From an uncultured Oscillospiraceae bacterium (GTDB lineage: Bacteria > Bacillota > Clostridia > Oscillospirales > Acutalibacteraceae): a DNA stretch of 64,000 nucleotides. Shown here in pieces: positions 25,103 to 33,991 of this stretch (positions are counted from its first letter, which is position 1; every line of letters starts with the position of its first letter). The DNA is taken from positions 1 through 64,000 of the forward strand of contig CABUFC010000007.1 in NCBI GenBank assembly GCA_902490735.1, in the 5' to 3' direction. Below the pieces are notes generated by a model that was not told the origin of the DNA, did no database searches, and saw nothing but the letters and a program-made list of their open reading frames with translations. Both the position numbers and the translations under genes were made by a program.

Positions 25103-27475
25103 TTATTTAAATTCTATTATCGTTACCCCGTTTTCTCCTTCACCGAAAACACCGGGACGACTGCTTTTTATTACGTTTATTGTTTTGACGTGTTTTCTTA
25201 TTGCGTCGCGAAGCACGCCTGTTCCTTTTCCGTGTATTATTGTTGCGCTGGTAACGCCCGATAATATGCAGGAATCAATAAACCTGTCAAGCTCGATAAT
25301 CCCTTCATCTACAGACTGCCCTCTTATGTCTAGTTCGCGTTTTATCTCACGTTCGGCGCTGCTTTTTATTCCTGTAACTTTGCGCGAAGGCTTAATATCG
25401 GCCGTGTTATTTTCAAGTAAAATAACATCGTTTAAGCTTACCGTAGTATTAATGTTTCCTATTTTTACGTGAAGCTTTTCATTGTCAATTTTCGACAGGA
25501 CCGCTTCTTTTTCAATGCCCTTAATTTTAAGTCTATCCCCTTTTTTTAGCGGCCGTGGCAAAACATAATCATCGTTATTGTCAATTTTTGCGTCAATTTT
25601 ATTCTCAATTGATTTTAAAGCTTTATTAATAGCACTTCTTGCTTTTAAAACAGATTCGTCTGCATTGCTTTTATTGATATTCGAGCGCAGTTTTTCAAGC
25701 TCGTTTAGCAAACGGTTTGATTCATTTCTTGCAAAATCCAGCATTTGTTCGGACTGCTCTTTGGCCTTTATAATTATTTTTTCTTTAGTAGTATCAATTT
25801 CCTGTAATTTTGTATCAGCCGATTTTTTAGCGCTTTCAAGAGCAGATCGCAGCGCAGATGCTGTTGCACGCTCCTTTTCCGCAATAATTCTTTGGGCCTG
25901 CAATTTTTCGACAAAACTGTCAAACCTTTTATCGTCCTCTTTTACAAGATTCCCGGCATAATCGACTATTTCAGGCAAAAGTCCAAGCTTTTTAGAAATC
26001 TCAAAAGCATTGCTTTTACCGGGCACGCCGACTAACAAGCGATACGTTGGCTTTAATGTTTCTACATCAAACTCGCAAGAAGCGTTGCAGGTGTTTTCCC
26101 GAGAAAGTGCATATCCTTTAAGCTCTGCATAGTGAGTGGTGGCGGCGATTTTTGCGTTTTTATTTAATAAATACTCGAGAATAGCTTCGGCAAGCGCCGC
26201 ACCTTCCGCGGGATCTGTGCCTGCGCAAATTTCATCTAAAAGCACAAGCGTTTCATTATCGCTTAATTTGATAATATCAATTATATTTTTAATATGACTT
26301 GAAAAGGTCGATAGCGACTGAGCTATGCTTTGCTCGTCGCCGATATCCGCAAGCACGTTTTTAAATATTGAAATTTCACTGCCTTCGTCTGCCGGTATCA
26401 TTAGCCCGCATTCACACATAAGCGTTAAAAGTCCGATAGTTTTTAGTGTTACGGTTTTACCACCGGTATTCGGACCTGTAATTAATAGTAAGTTATAATC
26501 TTTTCCGAGTTCCAAAGACACAGGAACTACTGCATCTTTGTTTATAAGCGGATGGCGTGCATTTTTAAGCCGTATTTTGCCGTTATTGTTTAACTTAGGC
26601 ATTGCAGCCTTCATGGAAAAAGCAAGTTTAGCCTTAGCAAACAATAAATCAAGAGACAAAAGCGCATTATATGATATTTCCAACTGCAGTTTATAGTTTG
26701 CAACTTCAGCTGAAAGCTCAAATAAAATACGATCGATTTCATCTTTTTCCTTGCCTTCAAGAAGTCTTATTTCGTTATTTATTTCCACTACTTCCATAGG
26801 TTCAATAAATAGCGTAGCGCCGGTAGATGAAGTATCGTGCACAAGACCCAAAACACTGTTTTTATGCTCGCTTTTTACGGGAACTACAAATCTTCCTTGC
26901 CGCTGTGTCACTATAGCGTCCTGCAAATATTTTGATTTGGAGCCTTTTATTATTCTATCAAGCTTATCGCGGACAGACAGTGCCGCCTTGTTTATTTTTT
27001 TACGTATATCGTAAAGAATTGGCGAAGCATTATCATACAATTCCGACTCGGATTTAATTGTAGAAAATATTCTTTCTTCTAAAAATTTATTTGGAGACAA
27101 CTGATTAAACAATTCGTCTAACGAACCGTCAATACCTTCATTAGATTCTCGCCACGAAAAAACAGACCGTGTAACTCGCAATAGTTCGCCTACTGTTAAA
27201 AGTTCGGTCATGTTCAGCATGCCGCCAATATCTGCACGGGCTACAAACGAGCTTACATTTTTAACACTGCCAAAGCTCGGCGCCGAATATTTAGATATAA
27301 TTTTATAGGCGTCATCAGTCTGCTTTAATAAAAGCTTAACTTTAGAAAAATCGGTTTCCGGCAAAATTTCGCGTGCCAAAGTTTTAGCGTCCGCTAAATT
27401 TGCCTCATCCGCCAATTTATCTAAAACCTTGTCAAGTTCTAGTGTTTTACAGCTTTTTAACAATAAATCAGTCAT
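25103..27475 (-). CDS. mutS2: MutS2 ATPase / Smr endonuclease family protein
   Basis: A 790-aa MutS2; in Bacillus this protein splits collided ribosomes and has been linked to recombination control. It has the MutS core and ATPase with Walker A GPNTGGKTVTLKT near residue 335, Walker B TLVLLDEICAGTDPAEGAAL, a long coiled coil (about 510-620, RIIAEKERATASALRSAL), and a C-terminal Smr domain LDIRGQSVDEGIIELDRF ... IIHGKGTGVLRDAI. It lacks the mismatch-binding domain of MutS. It is 3 bases after the aldose epimerase-like gene, last in the phoH run. Confidence 0.95.
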   Translation of the reverse strand: MTDLLLKSCKTLELDKVLDKLADEANLADAKTLAREILPETDFSKVKLLLKQTDDAYKIISKYSAPSFGSVKNVSSFVARADIGGMLNMTELLTVGELLRVTRSVFSWRESNEGIDGSLDELFNQLSPNKFLEERIFSTIKSESELYDNASPILYDIRKKINKAALSVRDKLDRIIKGSKSKYLQDAIVTQRQGRFVVPVKSEHKNSVLGLVHDTSSTGATLFIEPMEVVEINNEIRLLEGKEKDEIDRILFELSAEVANYKLQLEISYNALLSLDLLFAKAKLAFSMKAAMPKLNNNGKIRLKNARHPLINKDAVVPVSLELGKDYNLLLITGPNTGGKTVTLKTIGLLTLMCECGLMIPADEGSEISIFKNVLADIGDEQSIAQSLSTFSSHIKNIIDIIKLSDNETLVLLDEICAGTDPAEGAALAEAILEYLLNKNAKIAATTHYAELKGYALSRENTCNASCEFDVETLKPTYRLLVGVPGKSNAFEISKKLGLLPEIVDYAGNLVKEDDKRFDSFVEKLQAQRIIAEKERATASALRSALESAKKSADTKLQEIDTTKEKIIIKAKEQSEQMLDFARNESNRLLNELEKLRSNINKSNADESVLKARSAINKALKSIENKIDAKIDNNDDYVLPRPLKKGDRLKIKGIEKEAVLSKIDNEKLHVKIGNINTTVSLNDVILLENNTADIKPSRKVTGIKSSAEREIKRELDIRGQSVDEGIIELDRFIDSCILSGVTSATIIHGKGTGVLRDAIRKHVKTINVIKSSRPGVFGEGENGVTIIEFK

Positions 27476-27478
27476 AAT

Positions 27479-28327
27479 TTATAATACGGATATTTGATGA
27501 ACCAATACTTTTTCTTGGCCCTCTTTTACGGCAATAATGCCTTCTTTGTTTTCAAGTTTTTGATTAGAATTCGTACTATCCGGCAACCCTGCCCACGGCT
27601 CAATGCAAATATACCCGCCGTTACGCACAGTCCAAATTAAAAGATATGGAAAATCATCAAATTTAACTTCTATTTTTTCGTTTGTCAAATTATTTTTAAC
27701 ATAAACCGTACGCGATTTATGTTCTTTTAAAATTATTGCATCTATATCAAAATAATCGTAATTTAATGGCAATTCGTGATTTTTAAGCTTAATTTGTTCC
27801 GTGTTAAATGTTACAATATTGCCGTCCACTAAATATCTTGAGAGCTCGGTGTCATTAGGAAATACTATAGAATAATTCTCAAAGCCATCACTTAACATAT
27901 AGCCTTCGTGTGCGCCGGCAGAAAAATATATGGTTTTATTATCGGTATTTAAAAATTTGTAAGTAACTTCTAAACTGTCGTCAACTATTTTATAAATAAT
28001 TCTGTATTCATAGCTAAACGGATATCCTTCGTTGTGGTTTTCCTTACTTGACAATAAAAAGCAGGCTTCGTCAGTCTTTTCGTACTCAACATTAAACATA
28101 CTCGTTTTTGCAAAGCCATGCTTTTTTAAATGGTACGGTTTGCCGTTATAAAAATATGTATCATCAATAAGTCCGCCGCAGATCGGAAACAAATTGTAGG
28201 CTCTGCCGTGCCAATACTTCGGGTCTCCTTGCCATAAATACTCTTTCCCGTTTTTAATAAAATGCCAAAGTTCGGCGCCCAGTGGATTAATTTGAATTTT
28301 TAAATTATTAGAGTTTAGTTCAACCAT
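27479..28327 (-). CDS. aldose 1-epimerase family protein (LacX-like)
   Basis: A 282-aa beta-sandwich galactose mutarotase-like protein. Seen are GAELWHFIKNGKEYLWQGDPKYWHGRAYNLFPICGGL, HGFAKTSMF with the conserved His, FSAGAHEGYML and ICIEPWAGLPDSTN. This is the pattern of the LacX-type epimerase subgroup; sugar specificity is not readable. It sits between recO and mutS2 with gaps of 12 and 3 bases, an odd place for a sugar enzyme. Confidence 0.85.
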   Translation of the reverse strand: MVELNSNNLKIQINPLGAELWHFIKNGKEYLWQGDPKYWHGRAYNLFPICGGLIDDTYFYNGKPYHLKKHGFAKTSMFNVEYEKTDEACFLLSSKENHNEGYPFSYEYRIIYKIVDDSLEVTYKFLNTDNKTIYFSAGAHEGYMLSDGFENYSIVFPNDTELSRYLVDGNIVTFNTEQIKLKNHELPLNYDYFDIDAIILKEHKSRTVYVKNNLTNEKIEVKFDDFPYLLIWTVRNGGYICIEPWAGLPDSTNSNQKLENKEGIIAVKEGQEKVLVHQISVL

Positions 28328-28339
28328 ATATGTACCCCT

Positions 28340-29098
28340 TTACATTAATTCTTTTAAAGATTCTAAAGTTTTATAGTGATGTTCGGTTGTAGCAATTACA
28401 TATTGCTCGCTTATTTTATTTAGAGCTAAAAGATCGCTTTTAGGTATCTCAAAATTATAAATATTTTTACCGTTCTTACAAATAAAACGCAAGGCGTCAA
28501 GTGTTGTTTTATTTAAAATTACTCCCCTAAAATTCGGATCTTTAAGCGAGCAAGCCCTGCATATTAAACCGCCATTAATATAATCAAAGCATAAATCATC
28601 TTCATGGCCGCATTCGATTTGCTCTAAATTGGGTTTAAAGCCGGCCGCAATCATAAGGCGCATTTCGGTTACAGTTTTAATAATATATTTGTCTTTATCG
28701 GTTTTTGACAATAAATGCAGTGCATTAAGCATTATTGGCAAATACTCTTTGCAATCGTCTCCTTCAAGGGCGATATTTGACAAAATTTCGCAAAAATACG
28801 ACGCCAAAGCAACCGACGTAATATCGTATCTTAAATTGTAAAAAAGTTCTTTAGATGAAGCGTCTTCAACGCGGTATCTGTCGCCGGAATTAACAAGGTC
28901 GAACATAGAATATACAAACAAACCGCACCCGGATGCCAGCTTACTTGTGTGTTTTCTTACACCCCCGGCAAAAGCAGTAATTACACCGACATCCTCAGTC
29001 ATAATAACAAGCAATCGATTAGATTCGCCAACATCAATTGTTTTTATTATTAGTCCGGCTGTTTGTATTTTTTTTGATTTTTTGACTATTTTTTTCAT
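28340..29098 (-). CDS. recO: DNA repair protein RecO
   Basis: Helps load RecA onto SSB-coated DNA in RecFOR recombination. The 252-aa protein has the N-terminal OB fold (TAGLIIKTIDVGESNRLLVIMTEDVGVITAFAGGVRK) and a helical part with a Cys zinc site (CGHEDDLCFDYINGGLICRAC). AAGGAGAAAG before the ATG lies inside yqzL, whose coding region overlaps recO by 65 bases in another frame, suggesting coupling. Confidence 0.93.
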   Translation of the reverse strand: MKKIVKKSKKIQTAGLIIKTIDVGESNRLLVIMTEDVGVITAFAGGVRKHTSKLASGCGLFVYSMFDLVNSGDRYRVEDASSKELFYNLRYDITSVALASYFCEILSNIALEGDDCKEYLPIMLNALHLLSKTDKDKYIIKTVTEMRLMIAAGFKPNLEQIECGHEDDLCFDYINGGLICRACSLKDPNFRGVILNKTTLDALRFICKNGKNIYNFEIPKSDLLALNKISEQYVIATTEHHYKTLESLKELM

Positions 29099-29189
29099 CT
29101 TTCTCCTTGGCGCTTTTAAATGCTAAATAATCTTTAATTGTACCTGTAGCTTCAAATTGCCGCCATAAAGACTTTTTTTCGTTGTCCAT
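29034..29189 (-). CDS. yqzL: YqzL-like small protein
   Basis: A 51-aa frame starting MDNEKKSLWRQFEATGTIKDYLAFK, matching the YqzL pattern (W-x-x-F-x-x-TGxIxxYLxxK), followed by a Lys/Asn-rich tail encoded where the gene overlaps recO in another frame. YqzL lies between era and recO in Bacillus too, which supports the call. GAGGTG is 7 bases before the ATG but falls in the arm of a stable hairpin (29197-29225). Function unknown. Confidence 0.8.
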   Translation of the reverse strand: MDNEKKSLWRQFEATGTIKDYLAFKSAKEKDEKNSQKIKKNTNSRTNNKNN

Positions 29190-29196
29190 ATTAACA

Positions 29197-29225
29197 CCTC
29201 AAAAATAGCATTGCCATTTTTGAGG
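29197..29225 (-). promoter_or_regulatory. hairpin covering the yqzL ribosome site
   Basis: On minus-strand RNA a 13-pair stem (one G-U) closes on AAU; its 3' arm ends in GAGG, the yqzL ribosome site. No U-tract follows, so it is not a classical terminator. The G-U would be an A-C mismatch on the other strand, so the fold favours the sense transcript. Confidence 0.65.
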
Positions 29226-29235
29226 AAATTAAAAA

Positions 29236-30156
29236 TTAATCAAGCTTTAAATTATGAATAATACCACTGCGATTTCGCCAATCCTCTTTAACCTTTACCC
29301 AAAGCTGCAAATTGGTTTTTACACCAAAAAAGTGCTCTATATCTTCTCTTGCTAAACTGCCAACCTTTTTTAAAGCTGCACCGCCGCGGCCTATAATTAT
29401 TCCTTTGTGGCTTTCTTTTTCGCAAAAAATGGTTGCTTCTACATTTAAGATAGGTTCGTTGTTTTTAGAGTCTTTTTCAAAAAACCTTTCGATAGAAACG
29501 GCCGTTCCGTGGGGAATTTCTTTATCAAAATTTTTTAAAATTTTTTCTCTTATTAGTTCAGCAACAAAAACCTCCTCGGGTTGATCGCTTACACAATCGT
29601 CCGGAAAAAAGTGCGGAGAGGTCTTGCAAAAACTAAAAAGATGATTATAAAGCTCGTCTAAGCCGCTTTCGTCTTTAACCGAAATAGGATATATTTCATT
29701 AAAATCATAATTGTCGGAATAAGCTTTAATCATAGATAAAAGGCCGGTTTTATCGCTTAGTTTGTCAATTTTATTAATCGCTAAAACGCAAGGGATTTTT
29801 CTTTTTTCTATTTCTTTTAGCAATGCTTTTTCGGCAGCAGGAAGGTTTTCCGGATCAAACTTAAATTCCGGAGCTGCATCAACTACTAAAAGCGCCGCGT
29901 CTACATCGGAAAGTCCGCTTTCAGCAGCCTTAACCATTTTTTCGCCGAGAAGGTTTTTAGGCTTATGAAAACCCGGTGTGTCCACAAACACAAGCTGTTT
30001 TTCGCCATTTGTACACACACCCATTATTCTTGTACGGGTGGTTTGAGGCTTATCTGAAACAATTGCAATTTTACTGCCAACAGCCCAATTAATAAATGAG
30101 CTTTTACCTACATTTGCCCTGCCTACAACTGCAATAAACGCTGATTTTGTATCCAT
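29236..30156 (-). CDS. era: GTPase Era
   Basis: Essential-type GTPase binding 16S rRNA during 30S assembly. The 306-aa protein has G1 GRANVGKSS, G3 DTPGF, G4 NKID and a C-terminal KH domain (NVEATIFCEKESHKGIIIGRGGAALKKVGSLAREDIEHFFG). It is 4 bases after ybeY, itself a 16S maturation factor. Confidence 0.96.
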   Translation of the reverse strand: MDTKSAFIAVVGRANVGKSSFINWAVGSKIAIVSDKPQTTRTRIMGVCTNGEKQLVFVDTPGFHKPKNLLGEKMVKAAESGLSDVDAALLVVDAAPEFKFDPENLPAAEKALLKEIEKRKIPCVLAINKIDKLSDKTGLLSMIKAYSDNYDFNEIYPISVKDESGLDELYNHLFSFCKTSPHFFPDDCVSDQPEEVFVAELIREKILKNFDKEIPHGTAVSIERFFEKDSKNNEPILNVEATIFCEKESHKGIIIGRGGAALKKVGSLAREDIEHFFGVKTNLQLWVKVKEDWRNRSGIIHNLKLD

Positions 30157-30160
30157 TATT

Positions 30161-30631
30161 TTACCTTTCTATTTTAAGTAAACTCATAATTTCTTTTTCT
30201 TTGGCGCGCATTAAATCGCCTTCACTTTCGATAATATGGTCATACCCTAAAAGGTGCAAATAAGAATGCACTGCCAGAAAACAAATCTCTCTTAAAAGGC
30301 TGTGACCGTATTCTTCCGCCTGCTTTATCGCTACGTCTAAGCAAATGACAACATCGCCAAGCAACTTCATACCGTTTTCAGGATTTGTTTCAAAGGTTCC
30401 GTTTTCCGAAAGCGGAAAAGAAAGAACATCTGTTACAGAATCGATTTTTCTAAAAGAACTATTTAATTCCTTAATTTCTGAAGGCTCAACAAAGGTTACA
30501 TTAACTTCGGCAGGATATTCAAATCCTTCATTAGTTAGTGTAGCCAAAAATGCACGCCTTAAAAGGATTTTTATACCTTTTGGCAGCAAAGAATGTTGAT
30601 TTTCGGTAAAATTTACTTTGATTTTTTTCAT
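30161..30631 (-). CDS. ybeY: endoribonuclease YbeY
   Basis: Zinc-dependent RNase for 16S rRNA 3'-end maturation, 156 aa. The metal motif is AVHSYLHLLGYDH (H-x3-H-x5-H), with VTDVLSFPLSE upstream. The first ATG overlaps the phoH stop by 4 bases (ATGA). Confidence 0.94.
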   Translation of the reverse strand: MKKIKVNFTENQHSLLPKGIKILLRRAFLATLTNEGFEYPAEVNVTFVEPSEIKELNSSFRKIDSVTDVLSFPLSENGTFETNPENGMKLLGDVVICLDVAIKQAEEYGHSLLREICFLAVHSYLHLLGYDHIIESEGDLMRAKEKEIMSLLKIER

Positions 30632-31587
30632 CTTTTTTCCTGATTTTTTTCGTATGCCTTAATTATTTCCTGAACCAATCTGTTTCGAACTACATCTTTA
30701 CCGGACAATTTAACAATTTCAATATCTTCAATATTTTTAAGTATTTGCAATATTTGTTTTAATCCGGACTGCTTGCCATCCGGCAAATCTGTTTGTGTAA
30801 TATCCCCTGTTACTACAGCTTTACTGCCTTGGCCAAGTCTTGTTAAAAACATCTTCATTTGTTCACGCGTTGTGTTTTGTGCTTCGTCTAAAATTATAAA
30901 GCTGTTATCAAGTGTGCGTCCGCGCATATAAGCTAAAGGTGCCACCTCAATATCCCCGCGTTCCTGACATTTAGCAAAGGTTTCACTGCCGAGCATTTCA
31001 AAAAGGGCGTCATAAAGCGGCCTTAAATAAGGATCAACCTTTTGTTGAAGATCTCCTGGTAAAAAGCCGAGTTTTTCGCCTGCTTCAACAGCCGGGCGCG
31101 TAAGAACAATACGACCGACCTGCTTTTCGCGAAAAGCCTTAACTGCCATTGCAACAGCAAGATAGGTTTTACCGGTACCTGCAGGGCCGACTCCAATTGT
31201 TAAAGTATTTTTTGCAATTGTTTCAAGGTATTTTTTTTGACCGAGTGTCTTTGCTTTTATGGGCTTGCCCTGATTTGTAACGCAAACCACAGAACTATCG
31301 GTAATTTCGGAAACCTTTGTTTCTTCGCCGCTATCTACAAGCGAAAAAACATACGATAAAACCTGATCGGTAATATTTTCACCTTTACTTATAAAGGTTT
31401 TTAAGGCTTCCACAGCTTTTGCCGCAGAAAGAACATCGGATTTTTCGCCTTTAATTTTTATTTCACCGCTATGATATAAAAGCTTTACCGAATACTTATT
31501 TTCTATCTTTTTTAAATTTGCATCAAAACTTCCAAATAGATTTGACAGTTCTTGCACTCCGGTCAAATTTAAATTATGCTCGTACAA
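30628..31587 (-). CDS. PhoH-like ATPase (PhoL/YbeZ)
   Basis: A 319-aa P-loop ATPase normally paired with YbeY. Walker A is GPAGTGKT, followed by LTRPAVEAGEKLGFLPGDLQQKVDPYLRPLYDAL and DEAQNTTREQMKMFLTRLG. The start is TTG at 31587 with AAGGAG upstream. It heads the phoH-ybeY-era-yqzL-recO-epimerase-mutS2 run. Confidence 0.93.
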   Translation of the reverse strand: MYEHNLNLTGVQELSNLFGSFDANLKKIENKYSVKLLYHSGEIKIKGEKSDVLSAAKAVEALKTFISKGENITDQVLSYVFSLVDSGEETKVSEITDSSVVCVTNQGKPIKAKTLGQKKYLETIAKNTLTIGVGPAGTGKTYLAVAMAVKAFREKQVGRIVLTRPAVEAGEKLGFLPGDLQQKVDPYLRPLYDALFEMLGSETFAKCQERGDIEVAPLAYMRGRTLDNSFIILDEAQNTTREQMKMFLTRLGQGSKAVVTGDITQTDLPDGKQSGLKQILQILKNIEDIEIVKLSGKDVVRNRLVQEIIKAYEKNQEKR

Positions 31588-31616
31588 ATATAATCTCCTT
31601 ATAACACGTTTTTTTA

Positions 31617-31645
31617 ATTATATCACGAAAAATTATAGATTACAA
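31617..31645 (-). promoter_or_regulatory. sigma-A promoter of the phoH operon
   Basis: Minus strand: -35 TTGTAA (31640-31645), 17-base spacer ending in TGA, -10 TATAAT (31617-31622), 30 bases before the TTG start. Confidence 0.7.
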
Positions 31646-31709
31646 ATAATTATATTTTTTTGTATGTTTTTCATATCATTTTTCACAGTTTTTTATATAA
31701 TCATAATAA

Positions 31710-31738
31710 TTGTATTATTTATCAAAAAGTGTTAAAAT
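31710..31738 (+). promoter_or_regulatory. likely sigma-A promoter of the unrecognised gene at 31769
   Basis: -35 TTGTAT (31710-31715), 17-base spacer, -10 TAAAAT (31733-31738). The area is A/T-rich, so confidence is moderate. Confidence 0.45.
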
Positions 31739-31768
31739 AAATATAATAATTTTAGGATGGCGATAATC

Positions 31769-32725
31769 GTGAAAAAATTGGACTTTTCTAACATTAAAAC
31801 TAATTCCATAGCAATTCGAAGAAATTTAGTAACGGTTGATAACATTAAAACCCCCGGCGACCCCGTTCCAGAGTGGAACCCGGAAGGTTTTGACGAGCTT
31901 ATAGACAGAATTATAACCGCCCGAAAAAACAACAGGCCGGTAGTACTTTCAATGGGTGCACACGTAATTAAAAACGGTTTAAGCCGTTATTTAATTGCGC
32001 TTGTTAAAGAAGGTTTTGTTACACACATTGCAGGAAACGGTGCCGGAAGCATACACGATTTTGAACTTTGCCTTGCAGGCGGCACGAGCGAAGCTGTTGG
32101 AGATGCAATTGAAGACGGTAGCTTTGGCATGTGGGAAGAAACCGGTGCATATATGAACAAGGCTTTACAAATCGGCGCCGAAAACGACTGGGGATACGGT
32201 GAAAGCTTGTACCATTTTGTAGATGAACACAAGGACATGTTTAAATATGTCGACGACTGTGTATTTTACAACTGCTACAAAAACAACGTGCCTGCGACAT
32301 ACCATATTGCAATAGGCACCGATATTATTCATCAGCACCCAACGGTAGATTTTGCCGCTATCGGCAAAGTTACCGGCAATGATTTCAAAATTTACTGCAA
32401 CACAATTTCCCAACTTGACGGCGGTGTATTCTTGAACTTTGGTTCGGGTGTAATTGGCCCTGAAGTGTTCTTAAAAGCTCTATCAATCAGCAGAAATTTA
32501 GGCTTTGATACATATAAAATAACAACCGCTAATTTTGATTTAATAAATCTTGGCGACTATCACAAGCCTATAGGTTACGACGATCCAAATTACTACTACA
32601 GACCAAGAAAAAATATTGTTAACAGACCCGTATCATTAGGCGGAAAGGGCTGGCATTTTGTAGGCGACCATAAACAGACAATCACAAATTTGTACGACAA
32701 GCTTCATAAAATCGGATTAAAATAA
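31769..32725 (+). CDS. conserved protein of unknown function
   Basis: A 318-aa protein I cannot place with certainty. It has no signal or membrane segments. Conserved-looking blocks: VVLSMGAHVIKNGLSRYLIALVKEG, VTHIAGNGAGSIHDFELCLAGGTSE, IGTDIIHQHPTVDFAAIG and FLNFGSGVIGPEVFLKALSISRNLG. The Gly-rich alternating beta/alpha pattern suggests a Rossmann-like or deoxyhypusine synthase-like nucleotide-binding fold, which is only a guess. The start is uncertain: GTG at 31769 has AGGATGG upstream at about 11 bases, while an ATG at 31757 lies within that site. Single gene with its own promoter and terminator. Confidence 0.75.
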   Translation: MKKLDFSNIKTNSIAIRRNLVTVDNIKTPGDPVPEWNPEGFDELIDRIITARKNNRPVVLSMGAHVIKNGLSRYLIALVKEGFVTHIAGNGAGSIHDFELCLAGGTSEAVGDAIEDGSFGMWEETGAYMNKALQIGAENDWGYGESLYHFVDEHKDMFKYVDDCVFYNCYKNNVPATYHIAIGTDIIHQHPTVDFAAIGKVTGNDFKIYCNTISQLDGGVFLNFGSGVIGPEVFLKALSISRNLGFDTYKITTANFDLINLGDYHKPIGYDDPNYYYRPRKNIVNRPVSLGGKGWHFVGDHKQTITNLYDKLHKIGLK

Positions 32726-32729
32726 AAAA

Positions 32730-32762
32730 TAAGAATGTGAGAGATTTCTCACATTCTTTTTT
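32730..32762. terminator. terminator between the 31769 gene and lysC
   Basis: Twelve-base stem AAGAATGTGAGA / TCTCACATTCTT with a short loop, then T7 on plus. The T-run abuts the lysC stop; it probably serves both converging genes. Confidence 0.85.
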
Positions 32763-33232
32763 TATCCAATAAAAGCGTCGTGAATTGCGTTCGATGCTCT
32801 TTCTGCATCGTCTTTCGAAATTAAAACCGAAACCCTTATTTCGCTTGTGCAAATCATTTGAATATTTATATTCGCATCATAAAGAGCTTCAAACATCTTG
32901 GCTGCTACACCATGGTGGCTTTCCATACCGGCACCTACAATAGATACTTTAGCAATGTTTTGATCAATGCTTAAAGATTGATAAATCAACGCATCTTTTA
33001 TGTTTTCAATTGTATCCTTTGCGTCATTTATTTGATCAAGCGGAACAGTAAATGAAATATCTTTGGTACCGTCGCGACCAACCGACTGCAAAATAACATC
33101 AACATTTATTTTTTGGGCCGCCAACGCATTAAACAATTTAAAAGCAACGCCGGGCAGGTCTGACAAACCGATTACAGAAATTCTTGCTACGTTTTTATCG
33201 CAAGCTACCCCTCGGATTAACATTTTTTCCAT
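32762..33232 (-). other. internal in-frame start in lysC (putative beta subunit)
   Basis: AAGGAGG (33241-33247) lies 8 bases before the in-frame ATG at 33232 (Met246, MEKMLIRGVACDKN). Translation there would give a 156-aa protein with only the two ACT domains. Bacillus aspartokinase II is made this way as an alpha2-beta2 enzyme from one gene, so a similar arrangement is likely. Confidence 0.7.
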
Positions 33233-33967
33233 TTTTACTACCTCCTTGACTATTGTGCCGGGCTTATCTTCGTAGCTTGATAAAACTTCAAGCTCAACCC
33301 CGTATTTTTTAGCCATCTCAACCGATCTGTTATTTAAAACCTGCGCTCCCAAAGTTGCAAGCTCTAACATTTCGTCATAAGAGATTTCATCCATTTTTTT
33401 AGCGTTAAAAACTTTGCGTGGATCGGCAGTATAAACGCCGTCTACATCTGTATAAATTTGGCAAACATCGGCTTTAAGTGCCGCGGCAATGGCCACAGCG
33501 CTGGTGTCGGATCCGCCTCTGCCAAGAGTTGTAATGTCATCGTATTTATTAATGCCCTGAAATCCGGCTACAACAACAATATTGTGCTTGGATATTTCAG
33601 ATTTAATTCTTTCGCTATCGAGAGTTTTTATCCGTGCTTTGCCATAGTTAGAATCGGTTTTAAAACCGGCCTGCCAACCGAGCAGTGATACTGCATGAAA
33701 CCCAAGCTTACCTATCGCCATTGATAACAAAGCTATAGATATTTGTTCACCTGCCGACAAAAGCATATCCATCTCTCTTTTGCTGGCGCCGGAATCTATC
33801 TCATTCGCTTTATCTATAAGATCATCTGTTGTATCACCTTGAGCGGACACGACAACAATAACATCGTTTCCTTTAGCATAATCATCTACAATTATCTTTG
33901 CAACATTCATAATTCGTTCGGCATCTTTTACGCTCGTGCCGCCGAATTTTTTTACAATTAATGCCAT
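32762..33967 (-). CDS. lysC: aspartate kinase
   Basis: First step of the aspartate pathway (lysine, threonine, methionine, DAP). The 401-aa protein has the kinase start ALIVKKFGGTSV, AGFQGINKYDDITTLGRGGSDTSAV, IYTDVDGVYTADPR, and two C-terminal ACT domains (VARISVIGLSDLPGVAFKLFNAL and VSIVGAGMESHHGVAAKMFEAL) for amino-acid feedback. An ideal ribosome site inside the gene precedes Met246 in frame (see 32762-33232). It follows hom by 24 bases. No lysine riboswitch is present upstream. Confidence 0.95.
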   Translation of the reverse strand: MALIVKKFGGTSVKDAERIMNVAKIIVDDYAKGNDVIVVVSAQGDTTDDLIDKANEIDSGASKREMDMLLSAGEQISIALLSMAIGKLGFHAVSLLGWQAGFKTDSNYGKARIKTLDSERIKSEISKHNIVVVAGFQGINKYDDITTLGRGGSDTSAVAIAAALKADVCQIYTDVDGVYTADPRKVFNAKKMDEISYDEMLELATLGAQVLNNRSVEMAKKYGVELEVLSSYEDKPGTIVKEVVKMEKMLIRGVACDKNVARISVIGLSDLPGVAFKLFNALAAQKINVDVILQSVGRDGTKDISFTVPLDQINDAKDTIENIKDALIYQSLSIDQNIAKVSIVGAGMESHHGVAAKMFEALYDANINIQMICTSEIRVSVLISKDDAERASNAIHDAFIG

Positions 33968-33991
33968 ATTGATTCTCCTTTACATTAATGC

